A stretch of 64,000 nucleotides of DNA from Hypoxylon rubiginosum. Its lineage: Eukaryota; Ascomycota; Sordariomycetes; Xylariales; Hypoxylaceae. This document shows, one piece after another, positions 14,331 through 26,926 of this stretch (its first letter is position 1; every line of letters starts with the position of its first letter). The DNA is taken from assembly GCA_902806565.1 (NCBI GenBank), contig CADCXA010000009.1, positions 186,001 through 250,000 on the forward strand, written 5' to 3'. A program made the position numbers and the translations under genes. Under the pieces are notes generated by a model. That model searched no databases and was not told the origin of the DNA. It worked only from the letters and a program-made list of their open reading frames with translations.

Positions 14331-15715
14331 GTCAAAGTTTTCAGCGGTTCGACTTTGTTTATATGATAAATGGTATAGAGATGCCTGCCCAATGTAATGT
14401 TTGCGTATTTGCCTCTGGATACGCACTTACCAGGGAGGCATACAAGACTCTTGTTTTGGATGCATAGCGTCGAAAGATGGTGTTTAGCGTGGAGTTCATG
14501 GCGTAGAAACATCAATAAATATATGAAATATCAGAATCAATTGGCCTGTGTGACTCTGAGCGATAGAGGGGATAGTGATGTGAAGTAACGGGAATTCGAG
14601 CTGTCTGAGGCGTCGCCCGAATTCGAACTCTTAGAGAATTGGAATATGTGATGAATTACACCCTCCTCCTTCAGGGGCAGACTAGGAGCAAAGAGTCCAA
14701 GAAGCGACTAACAAATATTCCCCGAGGTAGAAGATCAATGCCACTTGTTGGTAGATGTAGGTAGTCATGGACGCCCTATTATAGCCCTGCCATTCCGTAT
14801 CTATAGCACAACCTTTCCATTCTCCCACAGCATGTTAATGTACTAGGACGGACCCTTGATGCCCTGTTGGCATTTCTCGCGCACTTGAATGTTGACGGAG
14901 CGCTTGTAAATCATAATGTGAACCTCCTCACGTTCGGTGGCGGCCTGGACGCGTCGACTGTTGACTTTATGACCCGACTCGGACTTATCGCAAGCTTCAA
15001 GACGCTTCAGTGCTGCGTCGAACTTGACGAATGACTCGTTAAGCACGAGATTCCAATAGCTTTTCGCAGAAGTGTTGGCGGCGGGGCGCTCTCTCCTGTC
15101 CTTGATCTCCTCGAAGTTATTGCTCGTGTCCTATCGTTTCTTGGCTTCGTCAGAATATTTAATGGGTTCTTTCACGGAGTGTTACCACCCATCCGTGCTC
15201 GGGTCTGAACGTAATCTAAGATCGGCCGCCCACATGCTAGGTAGGTAGGTGCTTGCAGTGGTAAGAATAGGTAGAAGATGATGACTGGGATCCAACTCAC
15301 CAACCTGCTCACGATTTTGTGGTTCCAATTCAAATGAATCAGAGGTGATAGAACGCTCGCTCACTGGCTGGCTGAAGAGCGCCACCTACGCCAGTTACTC
15401 AGTTACTCGCAGTGTGCCTACTTAGGTACCTAGGTTGCTGGCACCCCAAGCGCTTAGGGACTTAGAGGTAGAGATACTGACCTAGGCCCTACATGAGGCA
15501 AAGGCAGGTATCTACCTTAGGAGATATATAAACTTGAACAGATATAGATGGATTGAGTTGATAACAGTGCTGTGATATGGTATTAAAATGCTAGTAAACG
15601 CCCAATACTATGCTCAACGCCTGAAAATGAGAATTACAATACAATCCATACGATGCTGTAGACGCCAACACATGCCCTTCTTTACAAGAATACTTGGGAA
15701 CAATAGAAGCTAACC
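14331..15715. other. Intergenic region, no gene recognised
   Basis: About 1.4 kb between the 3' end of the coiled-coil gene and the 3' end of the Tapt1-like gene. It has TAGGTAGGT/CCTAGGTACC short repeats near 15236-15250 and 15420-15435. Small open frames (14843-15046 and 15182-15385, minus strand) lack recognisable content. Confidence 0.4.
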
Positions 15716-18700
15716 TCACCATATCCGCTTAGCTACCATCTCGTACCTCATCACCTTAGAAAGCCCGTCGTCACTCTTCTCCTTGAATTTCTCCTCCGTT
15801 TTCCGCTCTCGCTCGCGCATCTTCTTCAGCCCCTCTTTATCATCTTCATATATCAATCTCCTACGGTTGTCTCCGAGTTCGACCGCACCCCACGAGCCAA
15901 TCCGTTTTCCCGGCTGCGAGAAATTCTCATGTTCTGCTTTACCCACAGCTATTGCATGCTCTCTGAGCTTTGTCGCTGCATATCGCTTTCGAGAATAGCT
16001 TAGTAGAAGCATGCCCAGGAGCAGCTTCACGATTAGAAGCACTACCCAAGCAAGGAAGAAGAAGACCACCATGGTGAGGAGCGCGATTGCGTCGTCTGAC
16101 GAGAAAGTCCAGAAGGGCCTGACGTGGGGTGAACCGGATGGATAGCCATATATCGTGCGACCTAGAGCGTTCCTAAGTAGCGTATCGAGGTGCTCTAGTG
16201 CGGCAACCATAGCAGGTGAAGACGGCGTTGAAGACTCCACCGACAATTCGGTGGTTGATGTCGGAATTGGGGGATGGATGTGGGTGGAGAGGAACATGTG
16301 GTAGACCTGCACGGAAGCCCGGACAAAAAGGCATGACAGCGGCAGCAGTGGCAAACCCAACCGTCGAGTTAGCGAGGGGGCGGAAAATGCCTATATGAAT
16401 ATCGTGAGATGTGGACTCGTACCGGGCCTAGAGCTTGGTTCACTTACGTTGGTATAATAGTCCTTGCATAATATATCTAGCATTCTTCCGTAGAGCGTAG
16501 GTTTGACATTGTTGAATTTATTGATGTATGCGTGCTTGATCCAGTCCACCAACATCTCGATGCCGATGACGACGAGGAAAGGCGAAAGAACTTCGCCGGA
16601 CAGTAGCCACGATGGCAACACCGTGAAACTGGCCGGTAGATTCGAGCTGCTATGGACCGGACCGGGTTTTCCTCCGCTCCCGTCTAGCTCGCTTCCGGCT
16701 CCGGGGACGGACAGCCCACCCACCTCGACCACGTTTCTCATACCGATTATCAATAAGATAATCCATAACTGAAAGCGTTCGACGATGTCCGAGCAGGTAA
16801 GCTGGAATAAGTTCTCCTTTTCGATCCTCTTGAACACGCTCCCCTTAATCTCGACGAACTGGTTGGATATGAGCAGAGTGAGCAGAGAGTTTGAGTAAGA
16901 ATTCACAGCGACATTCAACGTGATGACCTGGTAAAACAAGCACATGGTATGGACGACGTTGTAGATTAACGAAAGAATGAACATGCCGAAAGGCAAGAGG
17001 ACCTTAGACCGCCCTGAGCTATTTCTAGAAAGCGTCTCGGAGCTGAAGAGACATTCTAATACGTCTTGGCCGAGGGCTGATAGAAGCCGATCACCAACCT
17101 CGAGGATGTTGTAGATGACGTAGAGCTTCATAGAAGATTGAGCGCGGATAAAGTGATACATTCGGCTGGCATCTAGGTTCATTAACGCCAAAGCGCTGCA
17201 GAGGAGAACAAAACCCTGGAGCAGATCGGCCTTGTGATAGGACGTTAGATTGGATGGCATCGACTTCGTCCTACGATGGCGGAAGCCTCCAGGACGGGGC
17301 ATAGGGTGTTTTGGTGGGTAGAACACACCGCTCCCATTCGACCGAGATGTCTCTATCGTCGACATACCCGACGTTTCGGATGCCGTACGGTGCCGTACCG
17401 TCCCATTCTGCTGGGCAGCCGAGCCGTTCTCACTTACGCGGCTCGGGGCCCGACTCTGACTTCTCTCAGACTCGCTAGCAGCCTGGTTGCTGTCGGATCG
17501 GTTTCGCGACAGAGCTCGTCCCCTCCTCCCTCTCTGCCAGAGACGCCAGGTACCCTGCCAGACATAACCGACCACCCACCTAACCTCTTTCAATACGACG
17601 TATCCCCACCATTTAACAAGTATACCCAGAGCAATGAGGAATCGCATTGGTAAGATGGTGAAAGTATACAGCCATGCGTCAAGACATGCTAATGTGCCAA
17701 ATAATAGTACGTGCTCGAGATATGGCGGCAAAAGTAGAGCGTTTAGCAGCCGTTCGAACTTGACCGCACTAGATTCGTATGGCACATCGGCAGACTGAGA
17801 ATGGTGTATATAAAGGGGACTGGGGCGCTGACCGGCTAATTCGAGCTGCAGATAGGTAGGCAGTGACATAGGCGGGAGAGGTATCCGGGGGGCGATGGGA
17901 GACGGCGGTGAGGGATCGGTTCTTTCTAGCTGAGGATGAGGAGCCGCGGGAGGCTTTGGCGCGACCGAAGAAAGATTTAGGGGAGGAGGGCGTGGGAGGG
18001 GATTGAAGGAATTTCTTCTCGTGGGGTTTGACGTCGTCGTGGGAAGTCCAGTCGTGGCTCTCCTATTGATAGGAGGAGTGGACAATGTCCGTGCCGAGGC
18101 GGGAGGTCGTCTGAAATCGGCTGCTGTCCTCGGGACATCATCGTAGGCGGCTATAATCGTGTCCTTCTCCGTAACGGGAGTGCGCACACTACTTCGTAAT
18201 TGCTCTGCCATAGACGGACGTGACGCGGACTCGACTACACTAGCGGACATGGGATACTCGGTGCCGTTCGGCTTTCGCTGGGCAGGTTGGGGAGGAACGA
18301 CAGCGATGGGTAGTGAGTCGGGCGATGATGTTAACGCATGCATCTGAGAGGCTGAGAGCTTTCTGACACTCTCATGGCTGGCTTTCTTCGTAGCTGATTT
18401 CGAAGTTGACTGGGCGCGGGATTTGGAGGTGGTGTCGATAGGTCGATTAGATATAGGCTTATCTATAGTTGAAGAGTGTCCGTTGACGTTACCGCCGCCG
18501 CCGCCGCCGTGGCTAGATGGGCCATATAATGAAGTCGCATGGTCATTTCCGTTGGTTATGGCCTCGTGACTGATGTCAAGGACAGGATGATGCCTCTCAG
18601 GTTTGGGCGTGACAGGAGTGGAAGAGGTGATTTCAAGAGTAGGAAAGGGGTCGACCGATAGCGTTGGATGCTCGGGCTTGGGTGCTGCTTTCGCTTCAGA

Positions 18701-18850
18701 ATTGTCTTGGTGTTTCTCTCTCTCTAAGCTTCTCCCGGGCCTTTCATCTGCTACTTCTATCTCGTTCCATGATCCGTTGGGATTGTCGGGGTCGCGATTG
18801 TCGACGGCATTGCGACAGTGACTGAGGCCGTCCACACTTCCGTCTCGCAT
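15716..18850 (-). CDS. Tapt1/EMP65-family ER membrane protein
   Basis: Two exons, 18850-16448 and 16390-15716, with intron 16447-16391 (GTAAGT...ATAG); the splice recreates KDYYTNAFSAPSLTRRLGLP, a strongly conserved block of the family. Product 1,025 residues. Residues 1 to about 360 are Ser/Pro/Thr-rich and disordered with a poly-Gly run. From about 362 (FERLLNALLLPPYLE) follow several hydrophobic segments, separated by a polar insert, and a final membrane pair before a charged C-terminal helix (KKMRERERKTEEKFKEK). Known members include human TAPT1 and yeast Emp65, an ER protein linked to folding quality control with the SUN protein Slp1. The ER location is from family knowledge. It is divergent from the downstream secreted hydrolase. 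Confidence 0.85.
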
Positions 18851-20070
18851 GATTGATTCCGGCCTTATGGAGATGACGTCGGTCTTGGTGCGCCCATCCT
18901 CTCGGCAAACATTTCCAACTGCCTCGTCGTTACACGAGTGACATCGGTCGGGTTGTGGGATGCGAGATTACGCGGAAGGGGGAAAAAGACAAGGGTTAGA
19001 AGTTAGAAGAGCTGATTTTTGACTGTTTGGTAAGCGTGGTAAATGTTCGTGGCTGAAGGTGCGGCGAAGGAGTTGGTAAAGGGAACAGAAAAAAAGGAGG
19101 CCAGACGATAAATTCCACATGCACATGCAGATATTGTCTAGACCCCTATTGAGTTAGGCGTTGGGTCCCGCGTGTCATAGGTCATAGCGTTGTAGAATTA
19201 TAGTGGGTTGGGGAAGCGGAGGTTATTGGCGGGGCTAAATATAGGTGCAAGGTAGCCCCTAAGCTGCCAATGGGGTTAGTGGGTAGGTACAGCTCGTGGT
19301 ACCTATTGAAGCCCTAGGTACGAGCCTGTGAGCCAGCCATTGAAATTGAAATAGCAGACTGATACTGATATACGTACCAGGGGTAGTCAAGTCAGCATCT
19401 GGGGTTTCAAAACGGAGGAGCGAATCTTTTCCCTACCTCCTTAGGTAAGTTTTATGCCGGGACCGTATATGCTGATACATATCAACGTGGCTATGTCTTG
19501 ACCCCGAATACCTACCAGGTAGACACGGTAGACATGGTAAGTATGGGGCTTAGAGACCGACCAGACCAATCAATGGGCCCAAGAACGCCAGCATGCTGCC
19601 TGTCTTCACCCGCGCAATATCTCAGGCACTCTTAACCAATGCAATTTTAGATGCGAGGATATTCAGCTCATTCCTTCATCGCCTCTGTTGCTACCATTGG
19701 AGCCGATATTATAGTCTTCCTTGGGCTGTGCTGTGCCTATGGAACCTGACACCCCGTACCTGGGGCTAGGGCTAGGGGAGGCTGATTCTAATTCGAATCA
19801 TTTAGGCAACTCTATAGCAGCTACGAAGTAATCCACGACAGAGCACGAATGAGCACGAGAGAGCACGAGAGAGGGCAGCTCGCACTTGGCTCCATTTCCT
19901 ACTGAAATTAGCTTCATCTATCTATGGACCAACAACGCCTACTGCCTACTATCCTAAGATGGATGAGCCAACGAGTATATATAGAGGCGCGATCCTCTCC
20001 CTCAACCTACCTGATCGTTAATATGTAACCCAGCAGAATTATTTGTTTGTATAAGTCACTCGGACGCGCA
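18851..20070. promoter_or_regulatory. Divergent promoter region, no gene recognised
   Basis: 1.2 kb between two divergent starts. It contains GGTACCTATT/CCTAGGTA short repeats (19290-19320, 19500-19540) and three copies of GAGCACGA near 19840-19870. A TATA-like TATATATAG lies near 19976-19985, about 90 bp ahead of the + strand start. Confidence 0.4.
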
Positions 20071-21913
20071 ATGTTTTCACGGACCGCCCCCTTTAGATGC
20101 GCCTTGTTAGCATTGGCGACGGGCAACTTCGCTACAGCTGCCCTCCATGGACACTGTCCCCCATTAGGTCCGGTTTTGCCGGCGCCGACCAACCCGAGTG
20201 CGCATGAGGCAGTCCATTCCGTCGTAGGAAGCGTCACCTCCGTTCTTCAAAATCTAACTGCTGAACTTGATGCCACCGGTATATCAGTCGCTGTTAAGTC
20301 GATACACGAAGCTTCACCGTTGCTGGAATTCCATCATACACCGGCGCAGCTCAACGCCAGCGGAGCTCCTATCATTGGCTCGGAAACCATATACCGCCTT
20401 GGAAGCATATCCAAGATCTTCGCGGTGCTCTCTTTGTTACAACAGGAACAAGTCAAGTGGGACGATCCCATCACAGATTATGTACCCGAGCTGCTCCAAC
20501 TCAGAGGCGAGACAGACAAAGTCAGTGACATCACTACTGTTAGGTGGAGTGACGTGACTATCGGTTCACTCGCTTCACATATGAGCGGCATTGGAACAGA
20601 TCGTAAGTCGGGCCCGTACGGTCGATTGGTATCTAAGCTAACTATCTCTAGTTGTGAACGATCTGGCTAGCGTTCCGATAGACTGGTCCCGGGTTGGTTT
20701 TCCAAAACTAGACGAGACGTCGAAGCCCGGTTGTGCCGGCGTCCTAGGCCTCCCACCCTGCGACAGAACGGAGTTCTTCAGAGACTTCGGCAAACGGCAC
20801 CCGGTGTACGCTCCGTTTACTAACCCTGTCTATTCCAATGTCGCGAGTGTCATTCTCGGATTCGCTCTTGAAGCAATAACCAATATGACCTACGACAGCT
20901 ACGTCAAACAGTCAATCTTTGCTCCTCTCAACATGACCAATACGACCATCTTCAACGGCCCGGTTCAGGATTCCTGGGGCTTTATCCCCGTAAATGAGAC
21001 TTGGTTCGGTAGTACTCTAGGATATGAGGACATGTAAGTCGTGGTGATAATCGAATGCTGAATACAGCTAACATCAGGCAGAGCCGGCGGCTTTTACTCA
21101 AATACAGCCGATTTGCTTTCCTTCGGTACCGGCATCCTCAAGCACATCGTGTTACAGTCGGCGAAGACAAGAAAATGGATGAAGCCAGCTACTTCGACAT
21201 CATCTTCCGGACTTCTAATGGGAGGGCCGTGGGAAATCCTACGATCCAGTGCTGTTACTAAGGACAAACGTCTGGTCGAGTTCTACTGCAAAGCTGGGAA
21301 CCTCAACACCTATAACAATATGCTGTGCCTGATCCCGGATTACGATCTTGTCATCACGATTCTTTCTGGCGGACCGCAGTCCAATGCCGACCTGGTCGAC
21401 CTGGTCCTTACCAAGGTCGTTCGAGGCTTGCTCCCCGCCATTGAAGACGCAGGAAAGACAGAGGCTAAGCTAAATTTCGGCGGTTCCTATGCTGATGCAA
21501 CCTCAAACTCGACAATTACACTCTCTCTGGACGACGCTCCGGGATTCTCCGTCTCGAACTGGGTCGTCCGCGGCGTCGATGTCATCAAGAACTACGGCAG
21601 TTTCGCAGCATTGTCAAGTAGCCCGAAAAATCGAGCGGTGTCTGTCCGATTATATCCTACAAATCTCGGTTCGGACTGCCATGCCGCCTGGCGAGCCGTT
21701 TTCGATATCGGAAGTCCAGAGGAGATCGCTATAAAGGAGTCTAACTCGTTCTGGCCTGACGCGAGCTGTCATACGTGGGGGTCGATGGATAGATTAACTT
21801 ACGGGTTCCGATCTATGGATGAGTTCGTCTTTTCGCTCGCTGAGGATGGGCTAGCCCAAAGTGTTAGTCTAAGGACTTTTCAGGTTGACTTGAAGAAAAC
21901 AGTCGAGACTTAA
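20071..21913 (+). CDS. Secreted beta-lactamase-fold serine hydrolase
   Basis: Three exons, 20071-20602, 20652-21033 and 21082-21913 (introns 20603-20651 and 21034-21081, both GTAAGT donors), 581 residues. The ATG at 20071 is chosen because it opens a signal peptide (MFSRTAPFRCALLALATGNF, likely cut after Ala24); the frame is open further upstream only from a TTG. Class C beta-lactamase/esterase motifs: SISK at 112-115 (nucleophile Ser and base Lys), YSN in NPVYSNVAS, and KAG in YCKAGNLN in place of KTG. Several Asn-x-Ser/Thr sites fit secretion. Fungal members of this family include lactam or ester hydrolases; the substrate cannot be told. A C-terminal domain of about 150 residues after the catalytic part is common in this fungal type. 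Confidence 0.88.
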
Positions 21914-22115
21914 TCTAAGTGGGTTGATACTTTGAGGGGTACATAGATCTCGGGAGACTCAGATACCTCAAAGTAATGTTAATATGTAATACTCGATGCG
22001 TGCTTATATATATCTTTTCACATGATTGGAGATTTACGGGGGTCATTTTTCTTTTCCAAAAAAAAAATTCAAACATTTATTGCGGGAAACATCCTAAGTA
22101 TGCCCTCTAGCATAT

Positions 22116-22790
22116 CTAAGCAGCTGTCTTTTCGACCACCTGCTGAAGATCCTCAGGCTTTTTCATTGCCAGACCAGCTTCCAAGGTACGACCGTACCCG
22201 GCGCGACGCGCAATCCCCATAAGGTGGTTTCTCTCCTCAGAGGGCATTCCCTTCCATACATTTTCTTTTTGGTCCCATACACAGTAGCTACCAAAGACGG
22301 AAAGCAGCGCCTTCCGGTCAATAGCGTCGGGAGCTTCAAGTATGATTTTCAGGAGGTTGCCTCGCTTGAACGTGTCGAGCTGAAGGCGTCCGCGGCGGCC
22401 CATGTAAAACTTGACTTGCTCCTGGGCCTTCTTATTGAGCTTGGCAATTTGTTCCGCGTCCGTTACCTGCTGGCTCTTTTTGGCTAGAGTAACACTGTTC
22501 TTGGCTTCCTCTCTCGACTTGGCTTCCCAGGTCTTGGCGTAGGTCTTTTTGATAAAGTCGAGCCTTTCTGGCCCGCGGAGGCCTAGGCCCTGGTTTCCTG
22601 CCTTCGTGCGGATCTGGCATTCCTTGCACTCGTCACCCCGGGGCTTGGATTCGAATTTCGTGTATACTGCATGATATTCCTCCGTCGTGTGGGGGTAAAA
22701 TAGGCAGAAGGTTGCGTTGCCCTTTCGTAAGAGAAGCTGATGTCCGCAGCTGAAGTTGCGCTGGACGAGAGTAGAGCAGGACTGGCACAT
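22116..22790 (-). CDS. Small Cys-rich protein, possible zinc-binding N-terminus
   Basis: Single-exon frame of 224 residues starting at an ATG (22790). The N-terminus has MCQSC, then SCGH, a further Cys near 28, and CKEC near residues 54-57, a spacing suited to one or two zinc sites. The middle is Lys/Glu-rich and helical, and the C-terminal 80 residues look folded. I do not recognise a named family; similar short Cys-rich proteins of unknown function are common in sordariomycetes. It is convergent with the hydrolase gene, only about 200 bp apart. Confidence 0.6.
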   Translation of the reverse strand: MCQSCSTLVQRNFSCGHQLLLRKGNATFCLFYPHTTEEYHAVYTKFESKPRGDECKECQIRTKAGNQGLGLRGPERLDFIKKTYAKTWEAKSREEAKNSVTLAKKSQQVTDAEQIAKLNKKAQEQVKFYMGRRGRLQLDTFKRGNLLKIILEAPDAIDRKALLSVFGSYCVWDQKENVWKGMPSEERNHLMGIARRAGYGRTLEAGLAMKKPEDLQQVVEKTAA

Positions 22791-24218
22791 GGTTGATATC
22801 TGAAGTAAGTTGAAAGTAGAGATGCTTGTGGATCTACGGATCTTCTCTTAGTGAACTTGAATGCTAAACACCTCTAAGGATGGCCCACGGTTTCTGTCAA
22901 CGAATCTGGATGGCAGTAGGCCTATCTATATATATAGGAAGAGTGGTTTAATTGTTACAGGAATACTGCTATAATATTCAAGAACAATCGATATAATAGG
23001 GCCTTGTTTTTGTCTCTGAGCGGAACCCTTAGTGTTACGAAACTATTGTTCGATTTAAAAACAATGTCTCCGAATTACTAAGACGTAGGAAACCCGTAGT
23101 GCTTTCTGGACCACCGAAGTGAAAACACCGTCCGATGATGACAGGGAGGCTACAAAGACTTCGTCCTATTTACCTCGCAGAAGCTCCCCTTGTAGTTTAC
23201 ATATGCCGTTCATACAATGCAATACACTTTGACAATTGAAAATGAAATTTATGTGTGTAGCTGGCCACCGGCCCCCCTTTCCGTAGTCTTACCAAGCCTG
23301 TTTGTAGATAATAGTGGTAGGTAGATAACGAAGCTTCAAGTTGAAACTCTACAACTTATTCCTCATTCATATTAATAAATTTGTATCAACAGAAGCAGTA
23401 CAACACAATGATTTGATAGTCAATAAGATTCGATATTACAGTCCAACTTACCCAGATGCCAACAGAATACAAGCTCATTGGGTTATCTTCTAGGGCATTC
23501 GTACTCTACGGTACTGTTCTAGGGCTAACGGTTTGTGGTCAACTTTAGTACGCGGCCCGCCTTGTGTTAGGTAGTTGACTACCTAATTGTTCTCCTTACC
23601 TAATATTGCGAGGTCTTTAATATACTTCCTAGTGTGCAATGAGTGAAGAATATACCTAAGGTACCTAGGCACGTAATGATACGATGGAATGCTCGATACC
23701 TATTGATGCTTTTTGCATCGACGTTGGTTGTATGAATGATAGGATGGCTCAGTTCTCGAAGAACTACCATCGACGGAGTTAGCCTAGCACATACGCGGTG
23801 GGATAGAGAGAATATATTTGTGGTATTTGCGGAGAATCTTGCAGCCTCCAGAATCACTGAGGCCAAATGTTCGTGGGCGTGACGGCTTTATGGGGTGGCT
23901 CTCCTGAGTCGCTATCTTCAATTGCGTGTATGAGCCCGCTATTCATCATGTCGCACACAAGGGGGCAAAAACACAGGTACGGGACAATAACAATTGCCAC
24001 AACAGGCCGGCTATTTTTATTAATGAAAGTTGCCTAGGTGTTTTTAGACCCCTTTTCAAAGCTCAATCGACAAGGGGATGTGATTTGGCTTGAAAGGAAG
24101 CCCATTGTTAAGCGGAAGCGGAGACGAAGACTATTCTCGGAGAGACCGCCTTTGTTAGATCTGGAAGGACTATTATTTATACTGCCCTGATCTATGCCGC
24201 ATGTGAATGCTCATGTGA
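22791..24218. other. Intergenic region, no gene recognised
   Basis: 1.4 kb of AT-rich DNA. The only longish frame (23600-23866, minus) begins with TTG and has no recognisable content. No repeats beyond short TAGGTA/CCTAGG runs were seen. Confidence 0.4.
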
Positions 24219-26468
24219 ATGCTAGCAAATTTGCATCTCGTAGAATCTAAAATGGCAACTCTACAGAATCGCGCCTACAGACACTATGGGGTCCTTCTCC
24301 CACACGGCCCACAGGATGAAGAATGGACGTCTAACAGAAGGATAAACGAGCAAGGTTACATTTTCATTAGGAACCTCAAAAAAAGTTCAGTTCTTAAGCT
24401 GCAGTCCGTGGGGTCAAGTGAGATCATAGTCAACAAAGTGTGCCGCCCCGGATCTTACGATCAGGACGTGCCAGAGGAGCTTCGGGTTTCGACCGCACCA
24501 CAAGCACTCGTTCGCTTGCCGAGACCCAGAAAAATTAACGGAATCGAGACAATACATTTTAATGAGTTGCTTCATTGGCAACGGCTCTCAGACAATACGT
24601 ATTCCCTTTATTTCAGGTAGGCTCAATAACTCCCAGCTTTTTTTGGTGCGCATAGCATAATAACCGTCATAGGTACTGTAACGGCGGAACTCTCGAAGAC
24701 CTCAGGGAAAAATACATGGAAGTTGGACGGCCGGTACCTGAGCATTTTATTTGGGTGAGTAGTATCTGGATTGCCTACCTACATCTGATAATTCTCCGAT
24801 TCTTGTTTTTAGCATCAGCGTCAGCCCTGGAAGCACGATTAGTCGACAAGCACTTTGAAGAGAAAAATGCTAATTTAAAACGCCGTAGCTCGTAGCTGAG
24901 AGGCTTTGCCAGGCAATATTATTTTTCAACTTCGGCACGGTGCCGGGTAGAAACAACGTAGAACCCAACTGGGTGTGTGAGTACTCCCAGTTCATGTGTC
25001 ACACTTGATGAAAATTAGATCCAAACGCTTGGATCGAATTAATGAGAAACAGACACTGAGGACCTATAAGCTAATCCATACCTATACGAGTAGTGATTTC
25101 CCACAAAGACATGGCGGCAAATAATATTTTCATCCATTATCATACCCTACGTCCGGGCCGTAGACCGGCTAGCGGAATAATGACCAACGCCTTTCCTGAA
25201 GGTAAGTAGTTTTCCAAGTTAACTTTTATGAAAGGGAAACTTTACGTTTCTACGATAGAGCGGGGAAGCCCTTGTTACTCGCCGAGCACCCTAGGAAAAA
25301 AAAGATAACGTACTGACTGTAGCTACCTCTAGTTGTTTTGGCTGACTTCGGCGAGACGAATCTGGCAACTGACGACCCTAACACGTTTAAATATGGTATA
25401 TATGGAACAGACGTAGTTCGCTCATGGGAAGACATGGTAAGTACATACCAACCTATGGAAACACACCGTTTAGGAACTCCGAACAATAATGTGGCTAACC
25501 TATAGTAGTACGTAGCATTGTTCTATCAACCTTTATCGTTTCACTTGAGAAAATATGGACTTCCTTCGAGGCTGAGCTTCAGAAGCCGATGTAGAACTAA
25601 CTAAGATACCAGACACCAGATGGGAGACGAACTCCAAAGGTTGTGCCAAGCACATCTCGACCCTTTTACCGGGACGGAACTTGGTATGTTCCGTCCAAAT
25701 TGCATCCCTATGAATACAGTAAATGATTATCTCGCTCATGACGATACTCCTTACTCGGATGATCTCATCAACGTCCTTGAGAACTTTTACTACACGGGTT
25801 CCGATCAATGCTCTGATATAGAGGCGACCCATGTAGACCCAAATGGTGAGGAGGTGCCAAATTGGACAGATCTCCCCACTCCCGAATGGATTAGGGATGA
25901 GATGCTGCCATTCGTTCAAAACAAGGTCCGGCTATATCGTGGCATTACTAAGCCACCTCCAGGATATTATGACCAGCTTGATGTCTCATGGACGAAACCA
26001 GACAGTGTCATGCCTTTTAGGTGAGTGGAAATAGGTTTCGATTGTTATTAGTATTTCCCGCACAGGGTCTAGGGTATATGGAATGATTGATACTAATATA
26101 TATATTTCTTACAGGTATCAGTTCCCGCCTCCAACGCCACCGCAACAGTAAGTAAGGCCCAGAGTTATTCATAATCGGCCACATCAGTTTCATAAGCGCC
26201 CATCGCCTGTTTAAAGGATATTTTGGCCGAATTGGCCTTCATACTGCTGCTTGAAATATAATTTGCTAACCTTGACAATTGTAGCCCGGGCAGTGACGAC
26301 GGGGATGGGGATGGCGATGGCAAGGGTAAGGGCAAGGGCAAAGCCGAGGCCGAGGTCAAAGATAAGGCCAAAGACAAGGGTAAAAGCAAAGACAAGGAGG
26401 ACAAAGGCAAAGATAAGGGCAATGAAGACGAGGGGGGAGAGGAGGAGGAGGAGGAGGAGGAGGAGGAG

Positions 26469-26506
<38 letters not shown>

Positions 26507-26926
26507 AGAAGTGAGCGACCTTGTTTTCACTGGACTGCGAGAACCAACTCCGCAATTTGAGAAGAACGTAGCTGCGCGTGAAAGGGATCAGTTACGATAC
26601 ATTGAGGACGTATGTAACACGATGAGTCCCCCCCCCCCCCCCTTTTACATCCTTAGGTACTATGAACGGTCAAGGAGTCGTTACTCTTGAGACAAGTTCC
26701 AAGCTCCCCATTCTCTTGCCCTCTTCTACCTAGCAAAGAAGGTGCCTACTAACTCACGTTGTCATAGTTGGAACGATTACGACCAAAACACAGGATTGTA
26801 ACCCTGGAGTACAATATACCATATGTGAAACCCGTTCAGAATCGCCCACCACCTGGTCCGGTTCCAGGCCCATACGACGATTTCGGACCCAGTGATGATT
26901 CCGATTCCGATGATAATCCCGAGTGA
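24219..26926 (+). CDS. Fungal protein-kinase-like gene, nine exons
   Basis: I join 24219-24616, 24673-24754, 24889-24976, 25094-25201, 25333-25436, 25620-26020, 26115-26147, 26285-26609 and 26768-26926; every junction keeps phase and gives 565 residues. Kinase signs in order: YFRYCNGGTLEDL (hinge region), LISHKDMAANNIF (catalytic loop, HRD as HKD with Asp and Asn kept), VVLADFGETN (DFG kept), YGIYGTDVVRSWEDM (activation/APE region) and a C-lobe. I see no clear Gly-rich loop, and the N-lobe is atypical. The C-terminal tail has a Gly/Asp/Lys-rich stretch and a run of about ten Glu and a dozen Asp. It resembles the expanded, fast-evolving kinase-like families of sordariomycetes; whether it is active is unknown. 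The ATG at 24252 is an alternative start. Introns of 117-183 bp are long for this genome. Confidence 0.7.
26437..26505 (+). repeat. (GAG)n(GAC)n coding microsatellite
   Basis: Uninterrupted GAG triplets followed by GAC triplets within exon 8 of the kinase-like gene, encoding a Glu-then-Asp acidic tract. Trinucleotide runs of this kind are length-variable between strains. Confidence 0.9.
26628..26642. repeat. 15-base poly-C run inside intron
   Basis: Homopolymer of C just inside the last intron (26610-26767) of the kinase-like gene. It is prone to length error in sequencing, but it does not affect the coding frame. Confidence 0.85.

Noticed and set aside
23600..23866. 88-codon minus-strand frame
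   Set aside because: It starts with TTG, has no ATG near the start and shows no family signal.
24755..25093. Kinase-like gene as a frameshifted pseudogene
   Set aside because: Reading straight through gives stops, but introns 24755-24888 and 24977-25093 with good branch sites restore a kinase-like frame (LVAERLCQAILFF... LISHKDM), so an intact gene is the simpler model.
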